A stretch of 64,000 bases of DNA, from the NCBI RefSeq assembly GCF_003351045.1, contig NZ_QQZY01000001.1, positions 186,001-250,000 on the forward strand. The letters are read 5' to 3'. How positions within the stretch are numbered: the first letter of the stretch is position 1; each line of letters begins with the position of its first letter. The position numbers and the translations under genes were made by a program. The DNA is from Gaiella occulta (lineage in GTDB: Bacteria > Actinomycetota > Thermoleophilia > Gaiellales > Gaiellaceae). The notes under the pieces were generated by a model. The model worked only from the letters and a program-made list of their open reading frames with translations, made no database searches and had not been told where the DNA came from. Positions 36,082 to 45,192 of the stretch are shown one piece after another.

Positions 36082-37149
36082 TTACGCGTCCGCCGCGAGC
36101 GCGGCGACGAGCAGGCGCTCGAAGTGGGCGATCAGCCGCTCGGAGCGCGCTAGCAGCGCCCCCTCCGCGATCACGCCCGAGCGCATCCCGAGCTGGACGC
36201 GCTCGACGAGCGCCCGGTCCTCGGCGCCGACGCGGTCGTCGAGCTCGAGGTAGTCCGTCACCCACTCCTCGTCGATGCCGGGCTCGAAGAAGTAGTCGAG
36301 GAAGCGGTACGTGCGCTCGGCGCCGAGCGGCACGATCGGGCCGATCGAGAGGTTGCCGCGCCCCGGCATGACGTTGATCGCGGTGTTCGGGAAGAGCAGG
36401 TGGAACTGGCCGCGGCCGACCCTGCCGGCGGCGTCGTAGACGCCGCCGCCGCCGTTCTTCGGGGGCCCGTACTGGCTCGAGAAGGTCGGGTGCTCCTCGA
36501 GCGCGTACGCGCTCGCCGCCACGTCGATCGCCTTCGAGAAGCTCGGGTGCGCGACGGCGCAGTGGTAGCACTCGAGGTAGTTCTCTGCGCACACCTTCCA
36601 GTTCGCCTCGAGCTCGCTCTCGGCGCGACTGTGGAAGACGAGCCCGTCCACGTCCACGCCGCCGTCCTCGACGAGGCGCGGCAGCTCGCCGAGGTGCTCG
36701 GCGAGCGGGGCGGCCGCGGGATCCGGATTCACGAACACGAACGGCCCCCACGTGTCGACCTGCACCGGGACCAGCCCGAGCGCCGCACGGTCGAGGCCGG
36801 GCTCGTCGTCGCAGCGCGGCGCGGCGCGCAACGACCCGTCGAGGTCGTACGTCCACGCGTGGTACGGGCACTGCAGCGTCTCGCGCCTGCCGGCGCCCTC
36901 GCACAGCAGGTGGCCGCGATGGCGGCAGACGTTGACGAAGCCGCGCAGCTCTCCCGCCCCGTCGCGGACGAGCACGATCGGGATATGGCCCGCGCGCGTG
37001 ACGGCGAACGAGCCTGGCTCCGGCACGTCGCCGGTGTGGCCGGCGTACTGCCAGCTCATGCGGAAGATCCGCTCCTGCTCGAGCCGCAGCACGGCAGGAT
37101 CGGCGTACCAGTCCCACGGAATCGTGCGGGTGCTCTGGGCGCTCGCCAT
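36082..37149 (-). CDS. Rieske oxygenase alpha subunit, quaternary-ammonium type
   Basis: A 355-residue ring-hydroxylating-type oxygenase. Rieske ligands are Cys75, His77, Cys94 and His97 (VCRHRGH...CPYHAW). The mononuclear iron site is in NYLECYHCAVAH with His196 and His201. The residue bridging the two sites is Glu193, where most arene dioxygenases have Asp; Glu is typical of carnitine and betaine/choline oxygenases, so a quaternary amine is a better guess than an aromatic. No reductase or ferredoxin gene is nearby. The ATG at 37149 is chosen because TACGCT sits eight bases upstream; a TTG at 37158 would abut it. Confidence 0.82.
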   Translation of the reverse strand: MASAQSTRTIPWDWYADPAVLRLEQERIFRMSWQYAGHTGDVPEPGSFAVTRAGHIPIVLVRDGAGELRGFVNVCRHRGHLLCEGAGRRETLQCPYHAWTYDLDGSLRAAPRCDDEPGLDRAALGLVPVQVDTWGPFVFVNPDPAAAPLAEHLGELPRLVEDGGVDVDGLVFHSRAESELEANWKVCAENYLECYHCAVAHPSFSKAIDVAASAYALEEHPTFSSQYGPPKNGGGGVYDAAGRVGRGQFHLLFPNTAINVMPGRGNLSIGPIVPLGAERTYRFLDYFFEPGIDEEWVTDYLELDDRVGAEDRALVERVQLGMRSGVIAEGALLARSERLIAHFERLLVAALAADA

Positions 37150-37240
37150 CGAGGCCAAGCGTATCGCGCGGTCAGCCGAGGCACGCGCGCCGCACGCCGG
37201 GGCCAGGCCGCCCGGCGGTGCGCACCGCCGCCGCCCTGCG

Positions 37241-38626
37241 CTATGCCGTCAGGTCGTGCGCGAGCTCCTCGAACACCGCCACGAAGCGGTCGCACTCCGC
37301 GAAGGTGTGGGTGATCGACAGCGTCCATTCCTCCTCGCGGCCCGGCGTCATGAAGATGCCGCGGTTCATGTTGTAGAGCCAGGCGAGCTCGCAGAGCTCG
37401 GCGTCCTGGTTCGCCTTGAAGGACGCGTAGTCGCTGATCCTCTCGGGCGAGAACGTGACGCACCCCTTGGAGCCGACGCCGACCGCGTAGCCCGGGAAGC
37501 TGAACTTCTCGATCACCGCCTGGCAGCCCTGCATGAGGCGGTCGTTGAGCGTGTCGAGGTGCGCGTAGGCCGCGGGCGTCAGCACCTCGAGCAGGTTCGC
37601 GCGCGCGGCCGCCATCGAGAGCGGGTTGCCGTTGTAGGTGCCGACCTGCACGACCTTGCCCGCCTCGACGAGCTCGAATGCCTCCTCGGTACCGCCGATC
37701 GCGCCGGAGGGGAGGCCGCCGCCGAGCGCCTTCGCGAGCGTGACGAGGTCGGGCCTGACGCCGAAGCGCTCGACCGCGCCGCCGGCGGCGATGCAGAGGC
37801 CCGTCTTGACCTCGTCGAAGATGAGAAGGATCCCGTGCCTGCGCGTGATCTCCCGCACCGCCTCGAGGTAGCCGGGCTCGGGCAGCACGACCCCGAGGTT
37901 CATCATCGCCGCCTCCATGATCACGCAGGCGGGCGCCCGCCCCTCCTCGATCAGTCGCTCGATGCGGCGCTCCATCGCCTCTGCGTCGTTGAACGGCACC
38001 GCCACCGTCATCTCGGCCACCGCCCGGGGGATGCCCAGGCCGTAGGGCAGCGACGCCAGGTCGAAGCGGTCGCCGATCCTGTCGTACTCGACCCCGATCG
38101 AGACCATCACGTAGTCGTGGTGTCCGTGGTAGGAGCCGAAGATCTTGACGATCGTGTCGCGGCCGGTGGCCGCCCGTGCGATGCGGATCGCGTCCATCGT
38201 CGCCTCGGAGCCCGAGTTGACGTAGCGCCATTTCGGCAGCCCCCAACGTCGTGCAAGCTCCTCGCCGACGACGATGGCGTCCTCGGTCGGGGCGGCGAAG
38301 TGCGTTCCGAGCTCGATCCGCGCGTTCACGGCCTTCGTGATCGTCGGGTGCGCATGTCCCTGCACCATCGATCCGAAGCCGTTGTGGAAGTCGATGAGCT
38401 CGTTGCCGTCGACGTCCCACACGCGCGCGCCCTTGCCGCGCTCGAGGTAGATGGGCCACGGGTCGCGGGTCTGGTACGACGAGGCGACGCCGCCGGCGAG
38501 GCTGCGTCGCGCCCGCTCGTAGAACGCCCGGGAGCCCTGCGTGCGCTCGTCGAGCCTTCGCGCCTCGCGCTCGCTCAGCTCTCTGATGCGCGCGCGGTCG
38601 ATCTGGACGGGGACGTGAGTTGCCAT
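37241..38626 (-). CDS. Class III PLP aminotransferase (GSAM-like)
   Basis: A 461-residue fold-type I enzyme: VNSGSEATMDAIRIARAATGR, FGSYHGHHDYV, LIFDEVKTGL and the PLP lysine in TLAKALGGGLPSG. It resembles glutamate-1-semialdehyde aminomutase and omega-aminotransferases. The long N terminus and partnering with a Rieske oxygenase (same strand, 91 bp apart) argue for a catabolic aminotransferase, not heme synthesis. GGAG lies nine bases before the ATG. A palindromic operator is 28 bp upstream. Confidence 0.82.
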   Translation of the reverse strand: MATHVPVQIDRARIRELSEREARRLDERTQGSRAFYERARRSLAGGVASSYQTRDPWPIYLERGKGARVWDVDGNELIDFHNGFGSMVQGHAHPTITKAVNARIELGTHFAAPTEDAIVVGEELARRWGLPKWRYVNSGSEATMDAIRIARAATGRDTIVKIFGSYHGHHDYVMVSIGVEYDRIGDRFDLASLPYGLGIPRAVAEMTVAVPFNDAEAMERRIERLIEEGRAPACVIMEAAMMNLGVVLPEPGYLEAVREITRRHGILLIFDEVKTGLCIAAGGAVERFGVRPDLVTLAKALGGGLPSGAIGGTEEAFELVEAGKVVQVGTYNGNPLSMAAARANLLEVLTPAAYAHLDTLNDRLMQGCQAVIEKFSFPGYAVGVGSKGCVTFSPERISDYASFKANQDAELCELAWLYNMNRGIFMTPGREEEWTLSITHTFAECDRFVAVFEELAHDLTA

Positions 38627-38653
38627 CGTCTGGCTCCGTTTCGGCGGGTTCGG

Positions 38654-38671
38654 TCTGACCTTGCGGTCAGA
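38654..38671. promoter_or_regulatory. Palindromic operator upstream of the aminotransferase
   Basis: TCTGACC-TTGC-GGTCAGA is a perfect 7-bp-arm inverted repeat in the 119-bp divergent gap between the aminotransferase and the peptidase. The TGACC/GGTCA half-sites match the core of the operator at 11682-11701. It is followed by a short tandem repeat, ATTGTGGCG twice. Confidence 0.6.
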
Positions 38672-38745
38672 TTGTGGCGGATTGTGGCGATTTTCGCCCC
38701 GGCCTGCTCGCCGTTGCCGTCGTGAGCATCTCTACACTGCCGACC

Positions 38746-40314
38746 GTGACGCCCGCCCGGAGCATCGCAGACCGCATCGACGAGGAGCTCGCCCCGCTCC
38801 AGACCGCGGTCTCCCGCGCCTGGTGGGACCTGAACGTCGAGGCGACGGAGGAGAACGAGCGCCGGCGTGTCGCGCTCGAGAGGGAGCTTTCGGACTTCCT
38901 CGCCGACGCCGACCGCTTCGCGCAGATCGAGGCGGCGCTGCCCGGGGCGGAAGGGCTCGAAGCGCGCCGGCTCGGCCTCCTGCGCGACGCGCTGCTTCCG
39001 AGGCAGGTGGCGGCGGAGGTACGTCAGCGCATCATCGAGATCGAGGCGTCCGTCGAGATGCGCTTCTCGACCCACCGCGGTGAGGTCGGCGGCCGCGCCG
39101 TCGACGACAACGGCATCAAGGCGATCCTGCGCTCGAGCGACGACGTGGCAGAGCGGCGTGCGGCCTGGGAGGCGTCGAAGACCGTTGGCGCGTCGGTCGC
39201 CGACGATGTCCGCGCGCTCGCGCGGCTGCGCAACGAGGCGGCGCGCACGCTCGGATACCGCGACTGGTTCGCCCTCTCGGTGGCGACGTCCGAGATGGAC
39301 GAGCAGCGGCTGTTCTCCACGCTCGACGCCTGCGACCGCGCCACGGCCGAGCCGTTTGCACGCTGGAAGGCGGCGGTCGACGAGTGCCTCGCCGAGCGCT
39401 TCGGCTGCCCCGTCGCCGACCTGCGCCCGTGGCACTACGCGGACCCGTTCTTCCAGGAGGTGCCGGCGGAGGGCGGCGTCGACCTCGACCCGGTGTTCGC
39501 GGGCCGCGACCTCGTCGAGCTGAGCCGCGCCACGTTCGACGGCCTCGGGCTCGAGACCCGGGCGATCCTCGAACGCAGCGACCTCTTCCCGCGCGACGGC
39601 AAGTGCCAGCATGCGTTCTGCATCGACGTCGACCGCGCCGGGGACGTGCGCGTGCTCGCCAACATCGTGCCGGACGCCTACTGGATGGACACGATGCTGC
39701 ACGAGCTCGGCCACGGCGTCTACGACGCCGGCTTCGACCGTTCCCTGCCCTGGCTGCTGCGGGACTGCCACCTCGTCGTCACCGAGGGCATCGCGATCCT
39801 GATGGGCCGCCTCGCGAGCGACGCCGGCTGGCTCGAGCAGGTTGCAGGCGTCGGCGCGGCGGAGGCGGCGAGGCTCGCGGGGCCGTTGCGCGCCGCGCGC
39901 GCCGCCGAGCTGCTCGTGTTCACGCGCTGGGTGCTCGTGATGACGAACTTCGAGCGCTCGCTCTACGCCGACCCGGAGATGGATCTGGACGCGCGCTGGT
40001 GGGAGCTCGTGCAGCGCTACCAGCTCGTCGCGCCGCCCGACGGACGCCGTGCCCCCGACTGGGCGGCGAAGATCCACGTCGCCTGTGCGCCTGTCTACTA
40101 CCACACCTACCTCTACGGGCAGCTCGTCGCCTCGCAGCTCGCCGGCACCCTGTGCCGCGAGTGCGGCGGCATCGTCGGCCGTGAGGCGGCCGGGCGCCTT
40201 CTCCGCGACCGCGTCTTCGCGCCGGGGCTCTCGCTGCGGTGGGACCGGCTGCTCGAGCAGGCGACGGGGGAACCGCTCGATCCCGCCCATTTCGTTCGCG
40301 ACATCGCAGGCTGA
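38746..40314 (+). CDS. Zinc metallopeptidase, M3/M2-like gluzincin
   Basis: A 522-residue helical peptidase. The zinc site is HELGH (His319, Glu320, His323) with third ligand Glu347 in VVTEGIAILMG, 24 residues on. Substrate-side segments FCIDVDRAGDVRVLAN and YYHTYLYGQLVASQL resemble dipeptidyl-carboxypeptidases and oligoendopeptidases. There is no signal peptide, so cytosolic oligopeptide degradation is likely. The GTG at 38746 is preferred over an in-frame ATG at 38674: TACACT lies seven bases before it, and the extra N-terminal residues would overlap the divergent operator region. Confidence 0.82.
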   Translation: MTPARSIADRIDEELAPLQTAVSRAWWDLNVEATEENERRRVALERELSDFLADADRFAQIEAALPGAEGLEARRLGLLRDALLPRQVAAEVRQRIIEIEASVEMRFSTHRGEVGGRAVDDNGIKAILRSSDDVAERRAAWEASKTVGASVADDVRALARLRNEAARTLGYRDWFALSVATSEMDEQRLFSTLDACDRATAEPFARWKAAVDECLAERFGCPVADLRPWHYADPFFQEVPAEGGVDLDPVFAGRDLVELSRATFDGLGLETRAILERSDLFPRDGKCQHAFCIDVDRAGDVRVLANIVPDAYWMDTMLHELGHGVYDAGFDRSLPWLLRDCHLVVTEGIAILMGRLASDAGWLEQVAGVGAAEAARLAGPLRAARAAELLVFTRWVLVMTNFERSLYADPEMDLDARWWELVQRYQLVAPPDGRRAPDWAAKIHVACAPVYYHTYLYGQLVASQLAGTLCRECGGIVGREAAGRLLRDRVFAPGLSLRWDRLLEQATGEPLDPAHFVRDIAG

Positions 40315-40623
40315 GCGGCCGCTCGCGCGGGCAGGACGGCCCGGAGGAACACCGTCTCGCCGCCGGTCGCGAAAGTCTGCGACCGGCTCTGGCCGAGCAT
40401 TGCCTTCAGCGCAGGGCGGTTGCCGCCCTGCCCCGTGATCGTGAGCGACGGGCCCGACGTGGTCGTGCGCCGGCGCACGAACCGGTCCGTCATTCCGTCC
40501 TGGTGGGACGGTGGGCATACCCGGAACGTACGGCCGCCGTGTCGGCAGGTCTTCAGGGCCGGTAAGCCGCCCTTGCCGCACCCCCATGGCGGTCGTCGCG
40601 CGGATCGCAGCTACCCTCGCTGG
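40315..40623. other. 309-bp gap with a possible minus-strand small gene
   Basis: The right end holds the typA promoter (TACCCT, 40612-40617). On the minus strand a frame starts at an ATG (40493) and its first ~65 codons are strikingly G/C-rich at third positions, as in real genes here ([20 protein letters not shown] onward). The frame then runs on antisense to the peptidase gene to 40113. It may be a small or truncated gene; no homologue is recognised. Two inverted repeats lie inside: GCAGGGCGG/CCGCCCTGC (40411-40431) and CCGTCC/GGACGG (40495-40511). Confidence 0.3.
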
Positions 40624-42459
40624 GTGAGCGGCCGCGACGACATCCGCAACGTCGCGATCGTGGCGCACGTCGACCACGGCAAGACGACGCTCGTCGACGC
40701 GATGCTGTGGCAGTCCGGCTCGTTCCGCGCCAATCAGGACGTGGCCGAGCGCGTGATGGACTCGATGGACCTCGAGCGCGAGAAGGGCATCACGATCCTC
40801 GCCAAGAACACGGCCGTGCGCTACGGCGCGACGAAGATCAACATCGTCGACACCCCCGGCCACGCGGACTTCGGCGGCGAGGTCGAGCGCGGCCTGCGCA
40901 TGGTCGACGGGGTGCTGCTCCTCGTCGACGCGAGCGAGGGGCCGCTGCCGCAGACGCGCTTCGTGCTGCGCAAGGCGCTCGAGGCCGGGCTGCCCGTCAT
41001 CCTCGTCGTGAACAAGGTCGACCGCCCGGACGCGCGCGTGGAGGAGGTCGTGAACGAGGTGTACGAGCTGTTCCTCGACCTCGACGCCGACGAGAGCCAG
41101 ATCGAGTTCCCGATCGTCTACTGCAATGCCAGGGCAGGTCGAGCCGGCCTCGCCGCCCACGACCTCGCCGACGACCTGCGGCCCCTGTTCGAGCTCCTGC
41201 TCGAGGCGATTCCCGCCCCGACCTTCGAGGAGGGCCACCCGCTGCAGGCGCTCGTCACGAACCTCGACGCATCTCCCTACGTCGGCCGCCTCGCGATCTG
41301 CCGGGTGCGCAACGGCACGATCCGCAAGGGACAGCAGGTCGCCTGGTGCCGCGCCGGCGGCACCGTCGAGCGCGCCAGGGTGACGGAGCTGTACGTGACC
41401 GAGGCGCTCGACCGGGTCGACGCGGCCGATGCCGGGCCGGGCGACATCGTCGCCGTCGCCGGCCTTCCCGAGGTGACGATCGGCGAGACGCTCGCGGACA
41501 TCGACGACCCGCGCCCGCTGCCCGTCGAGCAGGTGGACGAGCCGTCGCTCTCGATGACGGTGGGAATCAACACCTCGCCGCTCGCGGGGCTCGAGGGCAC
41601 GAGGCTGACGGCGAGCCAGGTGAAGCGGCGACTCGAGGACGAGCTCGTCGGCAACGTCTCGCTGCGGGTGCTGCCGACGGAGCGTCCGGACAGTTGGGAG
41701 GTGCAGGGTCGTGGGGAGTTGCAGCTTGCTGTTCTTGTCGAGTTGATGCGCCGTGAGGGTTTCGAGCTCACGGTGGGGAAGCCGCGGGTCGTGACGAAGG
41801 AGGTTGACGGGAGGGTGTGCGAGCCGGTGGAGCGGCTTGCGATCGACGTCCCCGAGGAGTACATCGGCGTGCTCACTCAGTTGCTTGCCCTGCGCAAGGG
41901 GCGGATGGAGCAGATGGTCAACCATGGCACCGGCTGGGTGCGGCTCGAGTATCTCGTGCCGGCGCGGGGGCTGATCGGCTTGCGGACGGAGTTCCTCACG
42001 GAGACGCGCGGAACCGGCATCCTCCATCATGTCTTCGACCGCTACGAGCCCTGGCACGGTGAGCTGCGCACGCGGCCGAGCGGTTCGCTGGTTGCGGATC
42101 GGCGGGGTCCGACGACGGCGTTCGCGCTCGCGAACCTGCAGGAGCGGGGCACGCTCTTCGTCGGGCCGGGGGTTGTCGTCTACGAGGGCATGGTCGTCGG
42201 CGAGAACGCGCGCTGCGAGGACATGGACGTGAACGCGACGAAGGAGAAGAAGCTGACGAACATGCGTGCTTCGACGTCGGACGAGCTTGTGCGGCTGATC
42301 CCGCCGCGGCCGCTGTCGCTCGAGCAGGCGCTCGAGTTCATCCGCGAGGACGAGTGCGTGGAGGTGACGCCGGTGTCGATCCGGCTGCGCAAGGTCGAGC
42401 TCGCCGCGAACAAGCGGCAGCAGGCAGCGAGCCGCAAGGCCCGCGGCCTCGCCGGCTGA
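40624..42459 (+). CDS. typA: Translational GTPase TypA/BipA
   Basis: A ribosome-binding GTPase involved in stress adaptation and 50S assembly, 611 residues. G1 is AHVDHGKTT (15-22), then GITILAKN (G2), [11 protein letters not shown] (G3) and NKVDR (G4). Later come EF-G-like domains and the TypA-specific C-terminal domain (MNHGTGW-like [28 protein letters not shown]-like). The GTG start has TACCCT six bases upstream. From about 41,690 the codon usage changes visibly, with more TTG, CTT, GCT and GTT, although the protein continues normally. Confidence 0.95.
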   Translation: MSGRDDIRNVAIVAHVDHGKTTLVDAMLWQSGSFRANQDVAERVMDSMDLEREKGITILAKNTAVRYGATKINIVDTPGHADFGGEVERGLRMVDGVLLLVDASEGPLPQTRFVLRKALEAGLPVILVVNKVDRPDARVEEVVNEVYELFLDLDADESQIEFPIVYCNARAGRAGLAAHDLADDLRPLFELLLEAIPAPTFEEGHPLQALVTNLDASPYVGRLAICRVRNGTIRKGQQVAWCRAGGTVERARVTELYVTEALDRVDAADAGPGDIVAVAGLPEVTIGETLADIDDPRPLPVEQVDEPSLSMTVGINTSPLAGLEGTRLTASQVKRRLEDELVGNVSLRVLPTERPDSWEVQGRGELQLAVLVELMRREGFELTVGKPRVVTKEVDGRVCEPVERLAIDVPEEYIGVLTQLLALRKGRMEQMVNHGTGWVRLEYLVPARGLIGLRTEFLTETRGTGILHHVFDRYEPWHGELRTRPSGSLVADRRGPTTAFALANLQERGTLFVGPGVVVYEGMVVGENARCEDMDVNATKEKKLTNMRASTSDELVRLIPPRPLSLEQALEFIREDECVEVTPVSIRLRKVELAANKRQQAASRKARGLAG

Positions 42460-42487
42460 GGCGCCGGAGGCGTCGCCGCCTTGCAGC

Positions 42488-42516
42488 TTGACACGCGGCG
42501 CCCGGCGTCAGATCGT
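42488..42516 (+). promoter_or_regulatory. Predicted promoter of the BMP-ABC operon
   Basis: A consensus -35 TTGACA (42488-42493) is followed after 17 bp by GATCGT as a weak -10. The leader to the ATG at 42558 is about 35 bases and includes GAGGAG six bases before it, so this operon uses a normal leadered mRNA. Confidence 0.45.
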
Positions 42517-42557
42517 TGCGGCTCAGATCTCCCTCACCGGACGTACGAGGAGCACAC

Positions 42558-43631
42558 ATGTCCAGAGCTCGAAAGACCAGCACTCCGCGCCGGTTCCGGC
42601 GCACGCCGCTTCTCGCCGCGCTTGCGGCGCTCCTCCTGGCCGCAGCCGTCCTCGGCGGCGGTGTCGCGTCCGCCGGCCAGACCGGGAGCAGCGCCAAGCT
42701 CAAGGTCTTCGGCGCGTTCGCAACGCCGATCGAGGAGCCGTGGGACGGGGTCATCCATGCCGCCCTCCTACGGGCGAAGAACGCCGGCGAGATCGACTAC
42801 TCGTTCGCCGATGACATCGGCTACTCGGGTGACATGGAGCGGGTGCTGCGCCAGGTCGCCGGAAAGAACAAGCCGGACATCATCATCGGCGACGCCTTCG
42901 GCAACGAAGAGGCCGTCCGTCGCGTCGCGAAGGCCTTCCCGCGCATCGCCTTCGTCTTCGGCTCGGGCGGCGGGCCTGCCGGACCGAATGTCTCCGTCTT
43001 CGACAACTGGATCCATGAGCCGGCCTACCTGCTCGGCGTGCTCGCCGGGTCGTTGACGAAGACGAACAAGGTCGGCATCGTCGCCGGCTTCCCGGTTCCC
43101 GAGGTCAACCGGCTCGCGAACGCGTTTACCGCCGGTGCCCACTCGATCAACAAGAAGGCTGTCGTCAAGGTGACGTTCATCAACAGCTGGTTCGACCCGG
43201 CCACGGCGAAGGAGGCCGCGCTGGCGCAGGTCGGGGCGGGCGTCGATGCCATCTATGCCGAGCGCGCAGGCGTGATCGAGGCCGCTGTGCAGAAGGACGT
43301 GTTCGCCTTCGGGAACATGTCCGATCAGCGGAAGATCGGCCCGCGGAACGTCGTCTCGAGCGCTGTCTGGAACATGTCGCCGACAGTCGAGTACGTGATC
43401 AAGCAGGTCAAGGCGGGCACGTACACGGCGCAGGACCTGAAGGACTTCTCGATGATGGGCAAGGGCGGAGCGAGCCTCGCTCCGATCAACGCCCGGGCCA
43501 AGGGCGGCGTTCCAGCCAGGCTCGTCGCGAAGGTCAACGGCCTGCGTGCGCAGATCAAGTCGGGCGCGCTTCGGGTGGACATCAACGAGGCGCAGCCGTC
43601 GGGCTCGGTCTCGGTCAAGGGCAAGCAGTAG
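42558..43631 (+). CDS. BMP-family ABC transporter substrate-binding protein
   Basis: A 357-residue extracytoplasmic binding protein of the BMP (basic membrane protein/Med/PnrA) family, whose members mostly bind nucleosides. The signal peptide has an arginine-rich start (TPRRFRRTPLLAALAALLL) and cleaves near ASA; there is no lipobox cysteine. Family features are DIGYSGDMERVLRQVA, IIIGDAFGNEEAVRRVA, FDNWIHEPAYLLGVLAG and VDAIYAERAGVIEAA. It heads an operon with one double ATPase, two permeases and a deaminase, so the ligand is probably a nucleoside or nucleobase. Confidence 0.88.
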   Translation: MSRARKTSTPRRFRRTPLLAALAALLLAAAVLGGGVASAGQTGSSAKLKVFGAFATPIEEPWDGVIHAALLRAKNAGEIDYSFADDIGYSGDMERVLRQVAGKNKPDIIIGDAFGNEEAVRRVAKAFPRIAFVFGSGGGPAGPNVSVFDNWIHEPAYLLGVLAGSLTKTNKVGIVAGFPVPEVNRLANAFTAGAHSINKKAVVKVTFINSWFDPATAKEAALAQVGAGVDAIYAERAGVIEAAVQKDVFAFGNMSDQRKIGPRNVVSSAVWNMSPTVEYVIKQVKAGTYTAQDLKDFSMMGKGGASLAPINARAKGGVPARLVAKVNGLRAQIKSGALRVDINEAQPSGSVSVKGKQ

Positions 43632-43653
43632 GTGTGACGGTAACGCAACCGCT

Positions 43654-45192
43654 GTGACCTCGGCCAACCTGGGTTCCACGGTGGGCGGGGACGACCCGCC
43701 CACCGTGGAGCTTCGCGGCGTTACGAAGCGCTTCGGGAACGTCGTCGCCAACGACGATGTCCATCTCTCCGTCAGGCGCGGCGAGGTGCACGCGCTGCTC
43801 GGCGAGAACGGCGCCGGCAAGACGACGCTGATGCGGATCCTCTACGGCCTCGCTCGGCCCGACGCCGGCGTCACCCTGATCGACGGACGGCCGCTGACGA
43901 TCCATTCGCCGAAGGACGCGATCGCCGCCGGCATCGGGATGGTGACCCAGCACTTCGCTCTCGTGAAGCCGATGACCGTCACCGAGAACGTCGTCCTCGG
44001 CGGTACCGACGGCGTCCGCGTGAGGCTGGACGTCGCCGCGAGGAGCGTCAAGGGGGCGTCGGAACGCTTCGGCATCCGGGTCGATCCGCTGGCGAGGGTG
44101 GGCGCGCTCTCGGTGGGGGAGCAGCAGCGCGTCGAGATCCTGAAGGCGCTCTACCGGGACTGCAGGGTGCTGATCCTCGACGAGCCGACGGCCGTCCTCG
44201 TGCCGCAGGAGGTGGAGGCGCTCTTCGCGACGCTGCGGCGTCTCTGCGCCGACGGCATCGCGGTGGTCTTCATCAGTCACAAGCTGCACGAGGTCCGCGA
44301 GATCAGCGCGCGCGTCACGGTGCTTCGGCGCGGGGCCGTCGTCGGCACCTACGCGACGGCCGACGTCGACGACCGGGAGCTCGCGACGCTGATGGTCGGC
44401 CGCACGATCCGGCCGCTGCAGCGCCCAGCAGCATCCGTCTCGGGCGCCACCGTGCTCCGCGTCGAGGGTGTCTCCGCCGAGGGCCGCCAGCGGCTTCCCG
44501 CCCTGCGCCGCGTGTCGTTCGAGGTGCGGCGCGGCGAGGTTCTCGGCGTCGCGGGCGTGTCGGGCAACGGCCAGACAGAGCTCGTGAACGTGCTCTGCGG
44601 CATGCAGCAGCCGACCGAGGGGGTCATAGCCGTCGACGACGTGGACATCACCGGGTCGACGCCGGCCGAGGTCGTGGACGCCGGCGTCGGCCGCATCCCC
44701 GAGGACCGCCACGCCGCCGTCGTCGGCGAGCTCAGCGTGGCGCAGAACCTCGCGCTCGAACATCTTGCGGAGTTCCGCCAAGGGATCCGGTTGGACGAGA
44801 GGCGAATGCGGCAGCACGCGGAGGCGCTGATCGACCGTTTCGCGATCAAGGCGCGCCCGGAGGATCCCGTCGACACCCTTTCCGGCGGCAATCTGCAGAA
44901 GGTCGTCCTGGCACGGGTGTTGTCGCGCGATCCGAAGGTGATCGTCGTCTCCCAGCCGACTCGCGGCCTCGATCTCGGCGCAACCGAGTACGTGCACGGC
45001 GAGCTTCTCGCCCAACGGCAGCGAGGGGCCGGCGTGCTGCTCGTGAGCGAGGACATGGACGAGATCCTGGCGCTCTCGGATCGGCTCATCGTGGTCTACG
45101 AAGGCGTGATCGTGGGTGAGGTCTCGGCGGCGCAGGCAGACCCCGAGCGGCTCGGCCTGCTGATGGCGGGGCTCGCCGGGCGGGCGGCGTGA
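43654..45192 (+). CDS. Nucleoside-type ABC transporter, double ATP-binding protein
   Basis: A 512-residue fusion of two ABC domains, as in the NupO/RbsA group. The first has Walker A GENGAGKTT, signature LSVGEQQRVEI and Walker B ILDEPTAVL. The second has a degenerate Walker A (GVSGNGQTEL) but an intact signature LSGGNLQKVVLAR. MVTQHFALVKPMTVTENVVLG is characteristic of nucleoside importers. It starts at GTG 43654, 22 bp after the binding-protein stop, and overlaps the next gene by 4 bp. Confidence 0.9.
   Translation: MTSANLGSTVGGDDPPTVELRGVTKRFGNVVANDDVHLSVRRGEVHALLGENGAGKTTLMRILYGLARPDAGVTLIDGRPLTIHSPKDAIAAGIGMVTQHFALVKPMTVTENVVLGGTDGVRVRLDVAARSVKGASERFGIRVDPLARVGALSVGEQQRVEILKALYRDCRVLILDEPTAVLVPQEVEALFATLRRLCADGIAVVFISHKLHEVREISARVTVLRRGAVVGTYATADVDDRELATLMVGRTIRPLQRPAASVSGATVLRVEGVSAEGRQRLPALRRVSFEVRRGEVLGVAGVSGNGQTELVNVLCGMQQPTEGVIAVDDVDITGSTPAEVVDAGVGRIPEDRHAAVVGELSVAQNLALEHLAEFRQGIRLDERRMRQHAEALIDRFAIKARPEDPVDTLSGGNLQKVVLARVLSRDPKVIVVSQPTRGLDLGATEYVHGELLAQRQRGAGVLLVSEDMDEILALSDRLIVVYEGVIVGEVSAAQADPERLGLLMAGLAGRAA

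Noticed and set aside
38674-38745. ATG at 38674 as the peptidase start
   Set aside because: It would place the predicted -10 (TACACT, 38733) inside the gene and give an untypical hydrophobic leader. The GTG seven bases after the hexamer fits family N termini.
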